Source of the DNA: Antarcticibacterium flavum
Lineage (GTDB): Bacteria > Bacteroidota > Bacteroidia > Flavobacteriales > Flavobacteriaceae
Length of the DNA stretch: 64,000 nt
NCBI RefSeq assembly: GCF_006159205.1
Contig: NZ_CP040812.1
Location: forward strand, 2,790,001-2,854,000
Reading direction: 5' to 3'
A model generated the notes under the pieces. The model worked only from the letters and a program-made list of their open reading frames with translations, was not told the DNA's origin and did not search any database. A program made the position numbers and the translations under genes. Each line of letters starts with the position of its first letter. Positions within the stretch are counted from its first letter, which is position 1. Shown here piece after piece: positions 8,462-17,187 of the stretch.

Positions 8462-8907
8462 TAGAATGTCAATTCTTTTTTGAAGTAATAAGATTCACTG
8501 CCGTAGGTCCAGTTAATTTCAATATTCCAGCGACCGGTTTCGAGGTGACGTGCTGGAATTAATACCTTGTGTGCTTTGAGATCTACAGGGATCGTGAAAT
8601 CCTGTTCCTTATTGGAAGGCCGGTATAAATTGATATTGCCTTTAATGTCATTAAGATCCAGATCCTGAGGAAAATTTATGATTATACCTTCATCTGTGTT
8701 TTCAACCCCAATGTTGGTTGTGAGATTCTTAGCATTTGTTTCCCTGTCCAGCTGGTCCTGGAAGGTCAATTCCTGTTTGTAATATTCCTCTGTAACCAGG
8801 TCGTGGTTAAATTCCTGATTCGTTGTCATGGTTATCACCAGGTAAAGAATAAAGGCCATAAAGCTCATAATGGCTATAACGATAGATGTACCCCAGTTAA
8901 TTTTCAT
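8461..8907 (-). CDS. ccoH: CcoH/FixH, cbb3 oxidase assembly protein
   Basis: A 148-residue protein with one N-terminal membrane helix (WGTSIVIAIMSFMAFILYLVI) and a periplasmic domain beginning with HDLVTEEYYKQELTFQDQLD, the signature of the FixH family. FixH/CcoH helps assemble cbb3 oxidase, near the copper pump CcoI. I chose the ATG at 8907: a start at 8976 would overlap ccoG by 47 bases and add a non-hydrophobic extension that does not fit the family. Gap to ccoG is 22 bases. Confidence 0.86.
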   Translation of the reverse strand: MKINWGTSIVIAIMSFMAFILYLVITMTTNQEFNHDLVTEEYYKQELTFQDQLDRETNAKNLTTNIGVENTDEGIIINFPQDLDLNDIKGNINLYRPSNKEQDFTIPVDLKAHKVLIPARHLETGRWNIEINWTYGSESYYFKKELTF

Positions 8908-8929
8908 TTTTTTATTTATAAGTTTGTTA

Positions 8930-10351
8930 TTATCTGAAGCTTCTGGGCCCCATAAAATTCGTTTTTGTAGTCTCAATCAATTTCTCCCCGCTGTACACCC
9001 CTATCTCTATTTGTTCTTTTTCGCCTTTTAAAGAGGCCAGGTCAAGGTTAATGAAAAGAGATCCTTCAGCTAAGCCTTTTTCCGGGATCAGGATATTCCC
9101 GTGGGTAACAGATTCTATTGTTCCTTTATGGGATAATAATTTAAAATGAACGTCTTCAAAGGAACCGGTGGTCTTGTTAATTATTTTGAAGGTGTACACG
9201 TTGCGTATCATATTATTTTCCTGCTGCTCGTATAAATTCCCCGGCAGTCTCAGGATGGTGGCTTCCACATCATTCCTTAGGAATAACATCCCTGAGAGCA
9301 GGCCTACCAGCACAACTAAAATGGCAGCAAAGCCTTTCATCCTGGGAGTAAAACGGAATTTTTCCTGCTTTTCAATATTTTCTTCAGAATAAAAACCAAT
9401 AAGACCCTTAGGAAGGTCAACCTTCTCCATAATCGCATCACAGGCATCTATACATGCCGTACAGTTGATACATTCCAGTTGGGTGCCATTGCGTATATCG
9501 ATCCCGGTGGGACATACATTCACGCACTGGAAACAGTCAATACAATCCCCTTTTCCCAGTTCCAGCCGGTTCTCATTTTTCCTGAACCTGGACCTTCCCA
9601 GTTCGCGCTCCCCCCGCTTATTGTTATATGCCACTACTACAGAGCTCTTGTCAAGCAGTACTCCTTGCAGTCTACCGTAAGGGCAGGCTATGGTACAAAC
9701 CTGTTCCCGGAACCAGGCAAAAATAAAATAGAAAACCCCTGTGAAAATGAGCAGTGCCACAAATGTGCTGAGGTTTTCCAGGGGACCTGTCTCCACATAC
9801 ATCAGCAATTTTTTACTGCCAATGAGGTAGGCCAGGAACACATTGGCAATAAGAAAGGAGATAAGGAAAAATAAAAACCACTTAAACCCCTTTTTTCTTA
9901 TTTTTTCTGAATTCCACTCCTGCTTATCCAATCTCATTTGGGCTCCCCGGTCACCTTCGATCCAATATTCGATCTTCCTGAAGACCATTTCCATAAAAAT
10001 GGTTTGTGGGCAAATCCAGCCACAGAATATACGGCCAAAGGCAACTGTAAAGAGGGTTACAAATATAACTGCAATGATCATTGCAGTCACCCCGATGTAA
10101 AAATCCTGTGGCCAGAAAGGGAGTCCAAAAATGGTAAACTCCCTTTCCAGAAAGTTGAACATCATGAACTGGTTTCCATTGATATGGATAAACGGGCTGG
10201 CTATAAGAAAAATAAGTAGCAGGTATGTTAACCGGGTGCGTTGCTTATAAAACCAGCCTTCCGGTTTTTTTGGATATACCCATGCCCTTTTCCCTTCCTC
10301 ATTGGCCGTGGCAATCCTGTCTCTGAAATCTTCTTTCTCTAAGGGCTTCAC
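8930..10351 (-). CDS. ccoG: CcoG/FixG, cbb3 oxidase accessory iron-sulfur protein
   Basis: A 473-residue membrane protein with about five helices in the first 220 residues, the Cys-Pro site in CGWICPQTIFMEMVFRK, a second site (CTIACPYGRLQG), and two 4Fe-4S ferredoxin clusters (CIDCFQCVNVCPTGID and [15 protein letters not shown]). The C-terminal part after about residue 340 is an immunoglobulin-like periplasmic domain. CcoG proteins are thought to reduce Cu(II) or otherwise help build the CuB site. It sits between ccoP and ccoH in one operon. Length and order match the usual Bacteroidota cco cluster. Confidence 0.93.
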   Translation of the reverse strand: MKPLEKEDFRDRIATANEEGKRAWVYPKKPEGWFYKQRTRLTYLLLIFLIASPFIHINGNQFMMFNFLEREFTIFGLPFWPQDFYIGVTAMIIAVIFVTLFTVAFGRIFCGWICPQTIFMEMVFRKIEYWIEGDRGAQMRLDKQEWNSEKIRKKGFKWFLFFLISFLIANVFLAYLIGSKKLLMYVETGPLENLSTFVALLIFTGVFYFIFAWFREQVCTIACPYGRLQGVLLDKSSVVVAYNNKRGERELGRSRFRKNENRLELGKGDCIDCFQCVNVCPTGIDIRNGTQLECINCTACIDACDAIMEKVDLPKGLIGFYSEENIEKQEKFRFTPRMKGFAAILVVLVGLLSGMLFLRNDVEATILRLPGNLYEQQENNMIRNVYTFKIINKTTGSFEDVHFKLLSHKGTIESVTHGNILIPEKGLAEGSLFINLDLASLKGEKEQIEIGVYSGEKLIETTKTNFMGPRSFR

Positions 10352-10409
10352 CTGGCTTTCCTCTTTTTAAGCAATTGATTATGCTTTTTAAATTATTTTT
10401 GATTAATCC

Positions 10410-11384
10410 CTAATGGGTGCTTAGATCCATATCAACCGGGTCATCCTCAATAATGATCTCCATTTCTGTTGAATCAATAACTCTCACATTCACATCATCC
10501 ACCATTGCGTCCTCATCAAGCCATATCTCTCCTTCAGGTTCTTTGGCATCTACGGGATTTGCACCATGCAGGCTTATAATATAACTGGCCACCTGTGCCA
10601 TCTCAAGAGGACTTAGATCTGTTTTCCAGCCTATCATTCCTTTCCCGGAACGTCCACCTTCAGAAATAGTGTTGAAGATATTTTTAATTCCTCCTCCCAG
10701 GATCCAGTAATCATCTGTAAGGTTGGGGCCAATTCCCCCACCGCCATCCACCTTGTGGCAGGCAGCACAATTTGCAGCGTACAGGCTTTTTCCTGCATCA
10801 ACATCTTGTTCTCCTGTGAGGAGCTGTACGGTGTTTGCATCGATAAGGTCTGTAGCTGTTCTTTTATATTCTTCTATCTGGGCACGTGCCTCTGCCATTT
10901 CCATTTCATACTCCCCCTGTTGATCCACCCCGTCCAGCACATGATAATAAACCATATAGCCGGCACCAAAGATGATAGAGGCATAGAAAGAATAGAGCCA
11001 CCAGGTAGGGAGTTTATTGTCCAGTTCCTTAATGCCGTCATAATTGTGATCCAGCTCCAGTGCCTGTTCTTCCTTCGCAGGCCTGGATCCAAACATTCTC
11101 TTCATCCAGGCTCCCGGGTCATATTTTTTGATACGCTCTTCCCTGGCGCGCATATAACGCTCCTTAGCTTCAGCATTAAGTGTTTTAAATAGAGTATTCT
11201 CAATAGCGCTTAAAATAACTTCAGCAGAGATGAGGAATAGCAGGGCAACCAGCAGTGCCAGTTGGAGGAGGGGATATTCCACTATAGCCCATCCACCTTC
11301 AGTCTCGATAAAATATTCTGCCAGCCAGACGATGGCCAGGAAGATCACAGTAACTCTTAACCAGGCAGGAATTAAATGTCTCAT
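10410..11384 (-). CDS. ccoP: cbb3 oxidase subunit III, CcoP (one heme c site)
   Basis: A 324-residue subunit with two N-terminal hydrophobic helices (about 11-23 and 37-58), a third helix at about 128-147, and one cytochrome c domain with CAACH at residues 206-210 followed by GPNLTDDYW. The Met ligand is probably in GKGMIGWK. CcoP passes electrons to CcoO and CcoN. Classical proteobacterial CcoP has two heme c sites; only one CxxCH is found here. An acidic tail follows the cytochrome domain. The start overlaps the ccoQ stop by four bases (ATGA), so the two are translationally coupled. Confidence 0.92.
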   Translation of the reverse strand: MRHLIPAWLRVTVIFLAIVWLAEYFIETEGGWAIVEYPLLQLALLVALLFLISAEVILSAIENTLFKTLNAEAKERYMRAREERIKKYDPGAWMKRMFGSRPAKEEQALELDHNYDGIKELDNKLPTWWLYSFYASIIFGAGYMVYYHVLDGVDQQGEYEMEMAEARAQIEEYKRTATDLIDANTVQLLTGEQDVDAGKSLYAANCAACHKVDGGGGIGPNLTDDYWILGGGIKNIFNTISEGGRSGKGMIGWKTDLSPLEMAQVASYIISLHGANPVDAKEPEGEIWLDEDAMVDDVNVRVIDSTEMEIIIEDDPVDMDLSTH

Positions 11385-11566
11385 AATAATTGGTCTTTTT
11401 CAGATTCAAGAGGGATTTCCTCCATGTTTTTTATGTAATCTTTTTTGGCAGTAAAAACCCACCAGAAAAGTCCTACAAAGAATAAAAAGAAGATGAGCAG
11501 GGAGATTATAGGGAAGATCTCAACTCCCGCAATGGTCTCCATATGGCCTTTTACAAATTTGAACAT
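11381..11566 (-). CDS. ccoQ: cbb3 oxidase small subunit CcoQ
   Basis: A 61-residue protein with a single membrane helix (FPIISLLIFFLFFVGLFWWVF, residues 18-38) and a charged cytoplasmic tail, the usual build of CcoQ/FixQ, which stabilises the oxidase. It lies 6 bases after ccoNO and overlaps ccoP by four bases. An internal ATG at residue 9 is a possible alternative start. The assignment rests on size, topology and its position between ccoNO and ccoP. Confidence 0.85.
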   Translation of the reverse strand: MFKFVKGHMETIAGVEIFPIISLLIFFLFFVGLFWWVFTAKKDYIKNMEEIPLESEKDQLL

Positions 11567-11572
11567 AGCTAG

Positions 11573-13767
11573 TTATTTTACAGTTGTTACTTCAGGATCC
11601 TTCACCTTGATGTCTGTACCAAGTCTTTGCATATATGCAATTAAAGCAATGATCTCCCTGTTTCTCATTTCCACGAAATCCAAACCATTTTCCTCCGCAT
11701 ATTTCTTGTCTGCTTCATAGGTTTTTACAAAATCTGGATCGTTGTAAAGGTTTTTCTCTATTTGCAAAGCCTGGGCATCCATAGATGCATAAGCGTTCTC
11801 AATTTCTTCCTGGGTGTATGGTACCCCAAGCTTTACCATAACTTCCATTTTTTGCCGGGTTTTGGAACGGTCATGCTCATCTGTGATCAACCATTTATAA
11901 CCAGGCATAATGGATCCCGCTGAGGTGCTTTGAGGATCATACATATGGTTGAAGTGCCAGTTATCTGAATATTTTCCTCCAATTCTCATAAGATCCGGTC
12001 CGGTTCTTTTACTTCCCCACAGGAACGGGTGGTCATAAACATATTCCCCTGCTTTGGAATATTCCCCGTATCGCTCCACCTCACTTCTAAATGGACGTAC
12101 CATTTGGGAGTGGCATGATACACAGCTCTCTCTTATATAAATATCCCGGCCTTCCAGTTCCAGTGGGGTATATGGTTTTACACTTGAAATAGTGGGAATA
12201 TTGGATTTCACCAGGATCGTGGGTACAATTTGAATGATCCCTCCAATGAGAATTGCTATTGTAGCAAGAATAGTCAACTGCACCGGCTTGCGCTCCAACC
12301 AGGTGTGGAATGCTTCTCCAGCCATTCTTTTTCCTGTTAATTTTTGAAGAGGTGCCGCCTCTGCAAGTTCATCTTTAACCTCAGACCCTTGTCTTATCGT
12401 CTTATATATGTTATAAACAAGGATGAACATGCCCAGGATAAATAAACTTCCTCCAATCGCCCTCATCCAGTACATTGGAATAATTTCGGTTACGGTTTCA
12501 AGGAAATTTCCATAAGTGAGCGTTCCGTCCGGGTTGAACTGCTTCCACATAGAAGCCTGTACAAATCCTGCAACGTACATTGGCATTGCGTAGATAATGA
12601 TACCCAGGGTACCGGACCAGAAATGCATATTGGCAAGCTTAACAGAATATAATTTTGTTTTAAACATCCTTGGGATCAACCAGTAGATCATCCCGAAGGT
12701 TAGGAACCCGTTCCAGGCAAGGGCTCCCACGTGAACGTGAGCAATAACCCAGTCGCTAAAATGCGCAATGGCATTCACATTTTTAAGAGACAGCATAGGC
12801 CCCTCAAATGTCGCCATACCATAACCGGTGATGGCAACCACGAAAAACTTAAGTACAGGATCTGCTTTCACTTTATCCCACGCCCCGCGAAGGGTCAATA
12901 ATCCATTTATCATACCCCCCAGGATGGCATAAGCAGCATTACAGAGAATGCAACCCCAAGATTTTGTGCCCAGTCTGGCAGGGCTGAATACAATAAATGG
13001 TGAGGCCCGGCCCATATGTAAATAAATATAAGGGACCAGAAGTGGATTATGGATAATTTATATGAATATACCGGCCTGTTTGCTGCCTTTGGGACGAAAT
13101 AATACATAAGCCCAAGGAATGGTGTAGTAAGGAAAAAGGCCACGGCGTTATGGCCATACCACCATTGTACAAGAGCATCCTGCACCCCGGCATAGGCAGA
13201 GTAGCTTTTAAAAAGTCCCACCGGTAAGGCAAGGCTGTTAAAAATATGCAGCACTGCAACAGTAACGAAAGTAGCCAGGTAAAACCAGATAGCAACATAC
13301 AGGTGGCGCTGTCTTCGTTTAAAGATTGTCGCAATGAGGTTCCAGCCAAATACCACCCAAACCACGGCAATAGCTATATCCAGAGGCCATTCAAGTTCAG
13401 CATATTCCTTTGAACTGGTAAGTCCCATAGGAAGTGTGATCGCTGCTGCCACAATGATAGCCTGCCATCCCCAGAAGTTAATTTTACTAAGTGTATCACT
13501 GTACATACGGGCTTTTAAAAGCCTTTGAGTTGAGTAATAAACCCCGGCAAAAATGGCGTTTCCTACAAAGGCGAAGATCACGGCGTTGGTGTGCAATGGC
13601 CTTAATCTTCCAAAGCTTAACCAGGAGATCCCATCTGTAAGGTTAGGAAACAAAAACAAAAAAGCTAATAAAAGCCCCACGCTCATCCCCACGACTCCCC
13701 AGAAGATCGTGGCGTAGATGAAGTTTTTTACGATCTTATTATCGTAATAGAACTGCTGCAATTCCAT
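11573..13767 (-). CDS. ccoNO: cbb3 oxidase fused subunits I/II, CcoNO, with a -1 frameshift
   Basis: Read as one gene of about 731 residues with a frame break. The CcoN part (first ORF, 12910-13767) has the helix II heme ligand in [12 protein letters not shown] and the CuB pair in [11 protein letters not shown]. The second ORF (to 11573) continues with [15 protein letters not shown] and the helix with [13 protein letters not shown], then the CcoO cytochrome domain ([15 protein letters not shown]). The frames meet at a run of six C on the plus strand (12915-12920). A seventh base would restore PSWGGMINGL, as expected for the family. The fused CcoNO is usual in Bacteroidota. The break would destroy the oxidase, yet the rest of the operon is intact, so a sequencing error is likely. 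Confidence 0.9.
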
Positions 13768-13789
13768 ACTTGATTTAATTTGTTAATTA

Positions 13790-13966
13790 TTAATTGTTTA
13801 GTGATTTGGATTTATTGTCTTTTACAAGTTCGTCTTCAAACAATATGCGCACAGAGGGCGTATAATCATCATCAAACTGCCCGCTTCTTACGGCCACTAT
13901 AAATGCGATAAAGAATATGATCGCGACTATAATGCTAATGGTAAGTAATACGTATATAACGCTCAT
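13790..13966 (-). CDS. ccoS: cbb3 oxidase assembly protein CcoS
   Basis: A 58-residue gene. Translation gives an N-terminal membrane helix (VIYVLLTISIIVAIIFFIAF) followed by VAVRSGQFDDDYTPSVRILF. The SGQFDDD-x-TP motif and size identify CcoS, needed for cofactor insertion into cbb3 oxidase. It begins the operon ccoS-ccoNO-ccoQ-ccoP-ccoG-ccoH-safE; ccoNO starts 22 bases downstream. The divergent nirK gene starts 181 bases away, and the space between carries two operators, one for each direction. Confidence 0.93.
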   Translation of the reverse strand: MSVIYVLLTISIIVAIIFFIAFIVAVRSGQFDDDYTPSVRILFEDELVKDNKSKSLNN

Positions 13967-13985
13967 GGCTTTTCAGTTTCGGCAA

Positions 13986-14031
13986 CAAAACTAATAGGAC
14001 AGCCTCTCCTGAAATATGATTTTGATCAGGT
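13986..14031 (-). promoter_or_regulatory. Crp/Fnr-type operator and perfect -7 element before the ccoS operon
   Basis: ATATGA-N6-TCAGGT at 14014-14031 is followed on the minus strand by TAGTTTTG at 13986-13993, a perfect TAnnTTTG element. The spacing is the common 36.5 bases. The palindrome centre is 56 bases from the ccoS start codon. Confidence 0.78.
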
Positions 14032-14067
14032 TTTGAATTAATCGTAAAATCCTGAAAAAAAGCAGGT

Positions 14068-14113
14068 TTATGATTAGCCTCATGTTCTAAGCGAATAGTG
14101 TTTTAGAAATTTG
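14068..14113 (+). promoter_or_regulatory. Crp/Fnr-type operator and -7 element before nirK
   Basis: TTATGA-N6-TCATGT at 14068-14085 is followed by GAAATTTG at 14106-14113 (one mismatch to TAnnTTTG), again at exactly 36.5 bases. The start codon of nirK is 34 bases beyond the -7 element. It lies back to back with the ccoS operator, with the two palindrome centres 54 bases apart. Confidence 0.72.
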
Positions 14114-14147
14114 AAGAGAAATAATTAAACGTTAAATCTTTCTGGTT

Positions 14148-15605
14148 ATGAAAAACAATAATAGAAAACACACTGGCTGGTATGTCACTTTTTTCTTTAT
14201 CGCCGCCTTAATGGCCGGACTTTTTACTTCATGTGAAAAAGTAGCTGCGGCAAAAGAAAATCCCGAACAAATGAAAGTATTTGGGGAGATGGAAGCTACC
14301 CTTACACATCCTCCAATGGTTCCAAGGCCGGTTGGCAACAGGGCTCCAACAAAATTAATAGTGAATATGGAAGTGATAGAGAAGGAAATGGAAATGGCCA
14401 ATGGCGTAAGCTATGTCTACTGGACCTTTGATGGAACTGTTCCAGGTACATTTATAAGGGCAAGAGAAGGAGATGAAATTGAATTCCATTTAAAGAACCA
14501 CCCGGACAGTAAACTTCCTCATAACATTGATCTACATGCTGTAACAGGGCCCGGGGGAGGGGCAGAGTCTTCCTTTGTAGCTCCCGGCCGTGAAGCAGTA
14601 TTTAATTTCAAAGCGCTCAATCCCGGTTTGTATGTCTACCACTGTGCTACAGCTCCTGTGGGAATGCACGTTGCGAACGGGATGTATGGCCTTATTCTCA
14701 TTGAGCCTGCAGGTGGCCTTCCTCCTGTAGATAAGGAATATTATATCATGCAGGGAGATTTCTATACTGAAGGTAATCACGGGGACAGAGGATTGCAGGC
14801 CTTTGATATGCAAAAGGCAATTGACGAGAAGCCAGATTATGTGGTGTTTAACGGAAGTGTAGGAGCACTTACAGGGGATAAAGCAATTCACGCCGAGGTT
14901 GGTGAAACTGTACGCCTTTTCGTAGGAAATGGAGGGCCAAATCTGGTATCGTCCTTCCACGTCATAGGGGAGATCTTTGATAAGGTTTATGTAGAAGGTG
15001 GAAGCCAGGTGAATGAAAATGTGCAAACAACTCTTATCCCTGCAGGAGGATCGGCTATCGTAGAATTTAAGGTAGATGTACCCGGGGAACTTGTACTGGT
15101 AGACCACTCTATCTTCAGGGCATTTAATAAAGGAGCTTTGGGTATCCTAAAAGTAGAAGGGAAAGAGAACAAGAGGATCTTTAGTGGAAAAGTTGAAGAA
15201 AAACCTTATAACCCGGGAGCTAAGGCCCCAATTGACGGTGAAACTACCGGTGGTGCAATCCCGGTTGAAGCCACTGCATCCACATCAGATAAAATGGAAC
15301 GCGGAAAAGCAATTTACGCCCAAAGCTGTCTTGCCTGCCACCAGGCTACAGGATCTGGAATCCCTTCTGTTTTCCCTCCCCTGGCAGATTCAGATTATCT
15401 TAATGAAGATGTACACCGGGCGATTGGAGCTGTAAAATTTGGACTTACCGGGGAAATTACAGTTAATGGTACAAAATATAACAGTGTAATGCCACCCCAA
15501 AACCTTACAGATGAAGATGTTGCCAATGTAATGACCTATATCTATAACAACTGGGGCAACAATAAGACAGAAGTGACACCAGACATGGTTAAAGAAGTAA
15601 AATAA
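14148..15605 (+). CDS. nirK: Copper nitrite reductase NirK fused to cytochrome c
   Basis: A 485-residue enzyme that reduces nitrite to NO. An N-terminal hydrophobic segment ends in a possible lipobox (LFTSC, Cys29), so it may be a lipoprotein. Two cupredoxin domains follow. Type 1 and 2 copper ligands are readable: His125, Asp128 and His130 in LPHNIDLH; His165-Cys166 in YVYHCATAP; His174 and Met179 in GMHVANGM; His271 (SSFHVIGE) and His320 (VDHSIF). A C-terminal cytochrome c domain has CLACH at 394-398 and a likely Met ligand in SVMPPQN. The fusion should feed electrons straight to the copper sites. nirV follows after 18 bases. No nor or nos gene is in the window, so the fate of NO is not visible here. 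Confidence 0.95.
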   Translation: MKNNNRKHTGWYVTFFFIAALMAGLFTSCEKVAAAKENPEQMKVFGEMEATLTHPPMVPRPVGNRAPTKLIVNMEVIEKEMEMANGVSYVYWTFDGTVPGTFIRAREGDEIEFHLKNHPDSKLPHNIDLHAVTGPGGGAESSFVAPGREAVFNFKALNPGLYVYHCATAPVGMHVANGMYGLILIEPAGGLPPVDKEYYIMQGDFYTEGNHGDRGLQAFDMQKAIDEKPDYVVFNGSVGALTGDKAIHAEVGETVRLFVGNGGPNLVSSFHVIGEIFDKVYVEGGSQVNENVQTTLIPAGGSAIVEFKVDVPGELVLVDHSIFRAFNKGALGILKVEGKENKRIFSGKVEEKPYNPGAKAPIDGETTGGAIPVEATASTSDKMERGKAIYAQSCLACHQATGSGIPSVFPPLADSDYLNEDVHRAIGAVKFGLTGEITVNGTKYNSVMPPQNLTDEDVANVMTYIYNNWGNNKTEVTPDMVKEVK

Positions 15606-15623
15606 GAATTAAAAGAAATCAAC

Positions 15624-16403
15624 ATGGAAACTTTATTCAGACTGGTAATTGGCATTGCAATTTTGATCCCTGGCACAGCTTTTTGCCAATCTGGATCCAT
15701 GGTGAAGATTACCGGGGGGGAATTTAAGCCTCTATATGGTACAAAAGAGGAAGTAAGAGTAGATGACTTCCTCATGGATGTGCACCCGGTGACAAATGCA
15801 CAATTCCTGGAATTTGTAAAGAAGAATCCTCAATGGAAAAGATCCCAGGCAAAAAAGTTGTTTACAGATGAGAGCTACCTGTTGGACTGGGTAGATGATG
15901 AAACCCTCTCCCCGGACCAGAAACCAAATTCCCCGGTTACCCATATCTCCTGGTACGCTGCCAAAAATTATTGTGAATGCCAGGGAAAAAGGTTGCCCAC
16001 TGTAGATGAATGGGAATTTGCTGCAATGGCAAATGAAAAATTACCCGATGCCAGGGAAGAGGAAAGCTATAACAAATTTATCCTTAGCTGGTATGAAACT
16101 CCCCATACCTTTAAAAAAGAAATAGGCTCCACCTTTAAGAACTATTACGGGGTGTATGACCTTCACGGCCTTGTTTGGGAGTGGACACTGGATTTCAACT
16201 CTGTACTCCTCTCTGGTGAATCCAGGAAAGGTGCAACCGGTGATAACAATTTGTTTTGCGGGGCCGCGGCTGTAGGAGCAACAGATCTTATGAACTATGC
16301 GGCATTTATGCGCTATGCCTTTCGGGGAAGTGTAAAAGCAAGATATTCAATAAAAAATCTCGGTTTTAGGTGTGTACAGGATGTAGATACCAATAATTTA
16401 TAA
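15624..16403 (+). CDS. nirV: NirV, formylglycine-generating-enzyme-like protein
   Basis: A 259-residue exported protein (signal peptide ends about residue 20, GTAFCQ) of the FGE-sulfatase/SUMF1 fold. Motifs are GGEFKPLYG near the start, DVHPVTNAQFLEFVKKNP, SPVTHISWYAAKNYCECQGKRLPTVDEWEFAA, GLVWEWTLD and, at the end, FRGSVKARYSIKNLGFRCV. nirV genes regularly follow nirK in other bacteria; the exact job is unknown. The first half contains a run of seven G (about 15714-15720) which reads in frame. The gap to the SCO gene is 11 bases, so nirK-nirV-sco is one operon. Confidence 0.88.
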   Translation: METLFRLVIGIAILIPGTAFCQSGSMVKITGGEFKPLYGTKEEVRVDDFLMDVHPVTNAQFLEFVKKNPQWKRSQAKKLFTDESYLLDWVDDETLSPDQKPNSPVTHISWYAAKNYCECQGKRLPTVDEWEFAAMANEKLPDAREEESYNKFILSWYETPHTFKKEIGSTFKNYYGVYDLHGLVWEWTLDFNSVLLSGESRKGATGDNNLFCGAAAVGATDLMNYAAFMRYAFRGSVKARYSIKNLGFRCVQDVDTNNL

Positions 16404-16414
16404 AAATACGTACG

Positions 16415-17028
16415 ATGAAAAGAACCATATTCATTTCGATATTTAGTTTACTACTCATTGGGTGTAACAAAACAGATGATGGCCTTGTAGATCGACTGGC
16501 TGAAAATGAACCTGCAGAAATAAACAAGGAAGTACCAGAAATGTCTGTTTTTAATTTGCCTGCAACCTGGACAACCCAGGATAATAAGGACATTGAATTG
16601 AAAGATCTCCAGGGGAAGGTTTTGGTAATGGTGATGATCTACACCTCGTGTAAGGCAGCCTGTCCCAGACTGGTGGCCGATATGCGAAATATCGAAAAAC
16701 AGATGCCTAAAAAGGATTTGGATAAGGTCCAGTTTATTATGGTAAGTATAGACCCTGAAACCGATACGCCAGGTAACCTAAAGAAATTTGCAGCAGAGAA
16801 TCTTATGGAAGAGCCTCACTGGATGTTCCTTCGTGGCACTCCTGAAGATACCCGGGAATTTGCCGCCGTACTCGCGGTAAGTTATAAAAAGATCACTCCC
16901 ATTGATTTTTCCCACTCTAATATTATAAGTGTGTTTGATAAGCAGGGAGTAATGGTACATCAACAGGAAGGCCTGGGGTGGACAATGAAGAAACCATCGC
17001 ATCAATTAAGGAAGAGGTGGTGAAATAA
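16415..17028 (+). CDS. SCO-family copper chaperone, apparent 3' frameshift
   Basis: A lipoprotein (lipobox LLLIGC, about residue 18) with a thioredoxin fold. The copper site is CKAAC (in YTSCKAACPRL, about residues 75-85), and the third ligand is His in DFSHSNIISVFD. SCO proteins deliver copper to CuA or to other copper enzymes; here the neighbours are NirK and cbb3, so NirK maturation is likely. As read, the frame ends at 17023 with a basic tail (KKPSHQLRKRW) unlike SCO. One extra G in the run at 16975-16978 would give GLGVDNEETIASIKEEVVK and a stop at 17028, the usual SCO ending. I give the corrected end. Confidence 0.88.
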
Positions 17029-17187
17029 TTTTAATAAAACCTGTTTAAAACTCCCTGGTTTTAAGGCGGCAAGTCTGTAAAATATATTATATCAAGCTTT
17101 TATAACAAAAAATCATAAATAGCTTTGGTACTTTTTTTGCATAATTTTAAGAAATTATTATCTTTAATAGGCATTTATCTTAAAATT

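Noticed and set aside
8908..8976. Longer ccoH start overlapping ccoG
   Set aside because: The extra residues are the out-of-frame end of ccoG and do not fit FixH.
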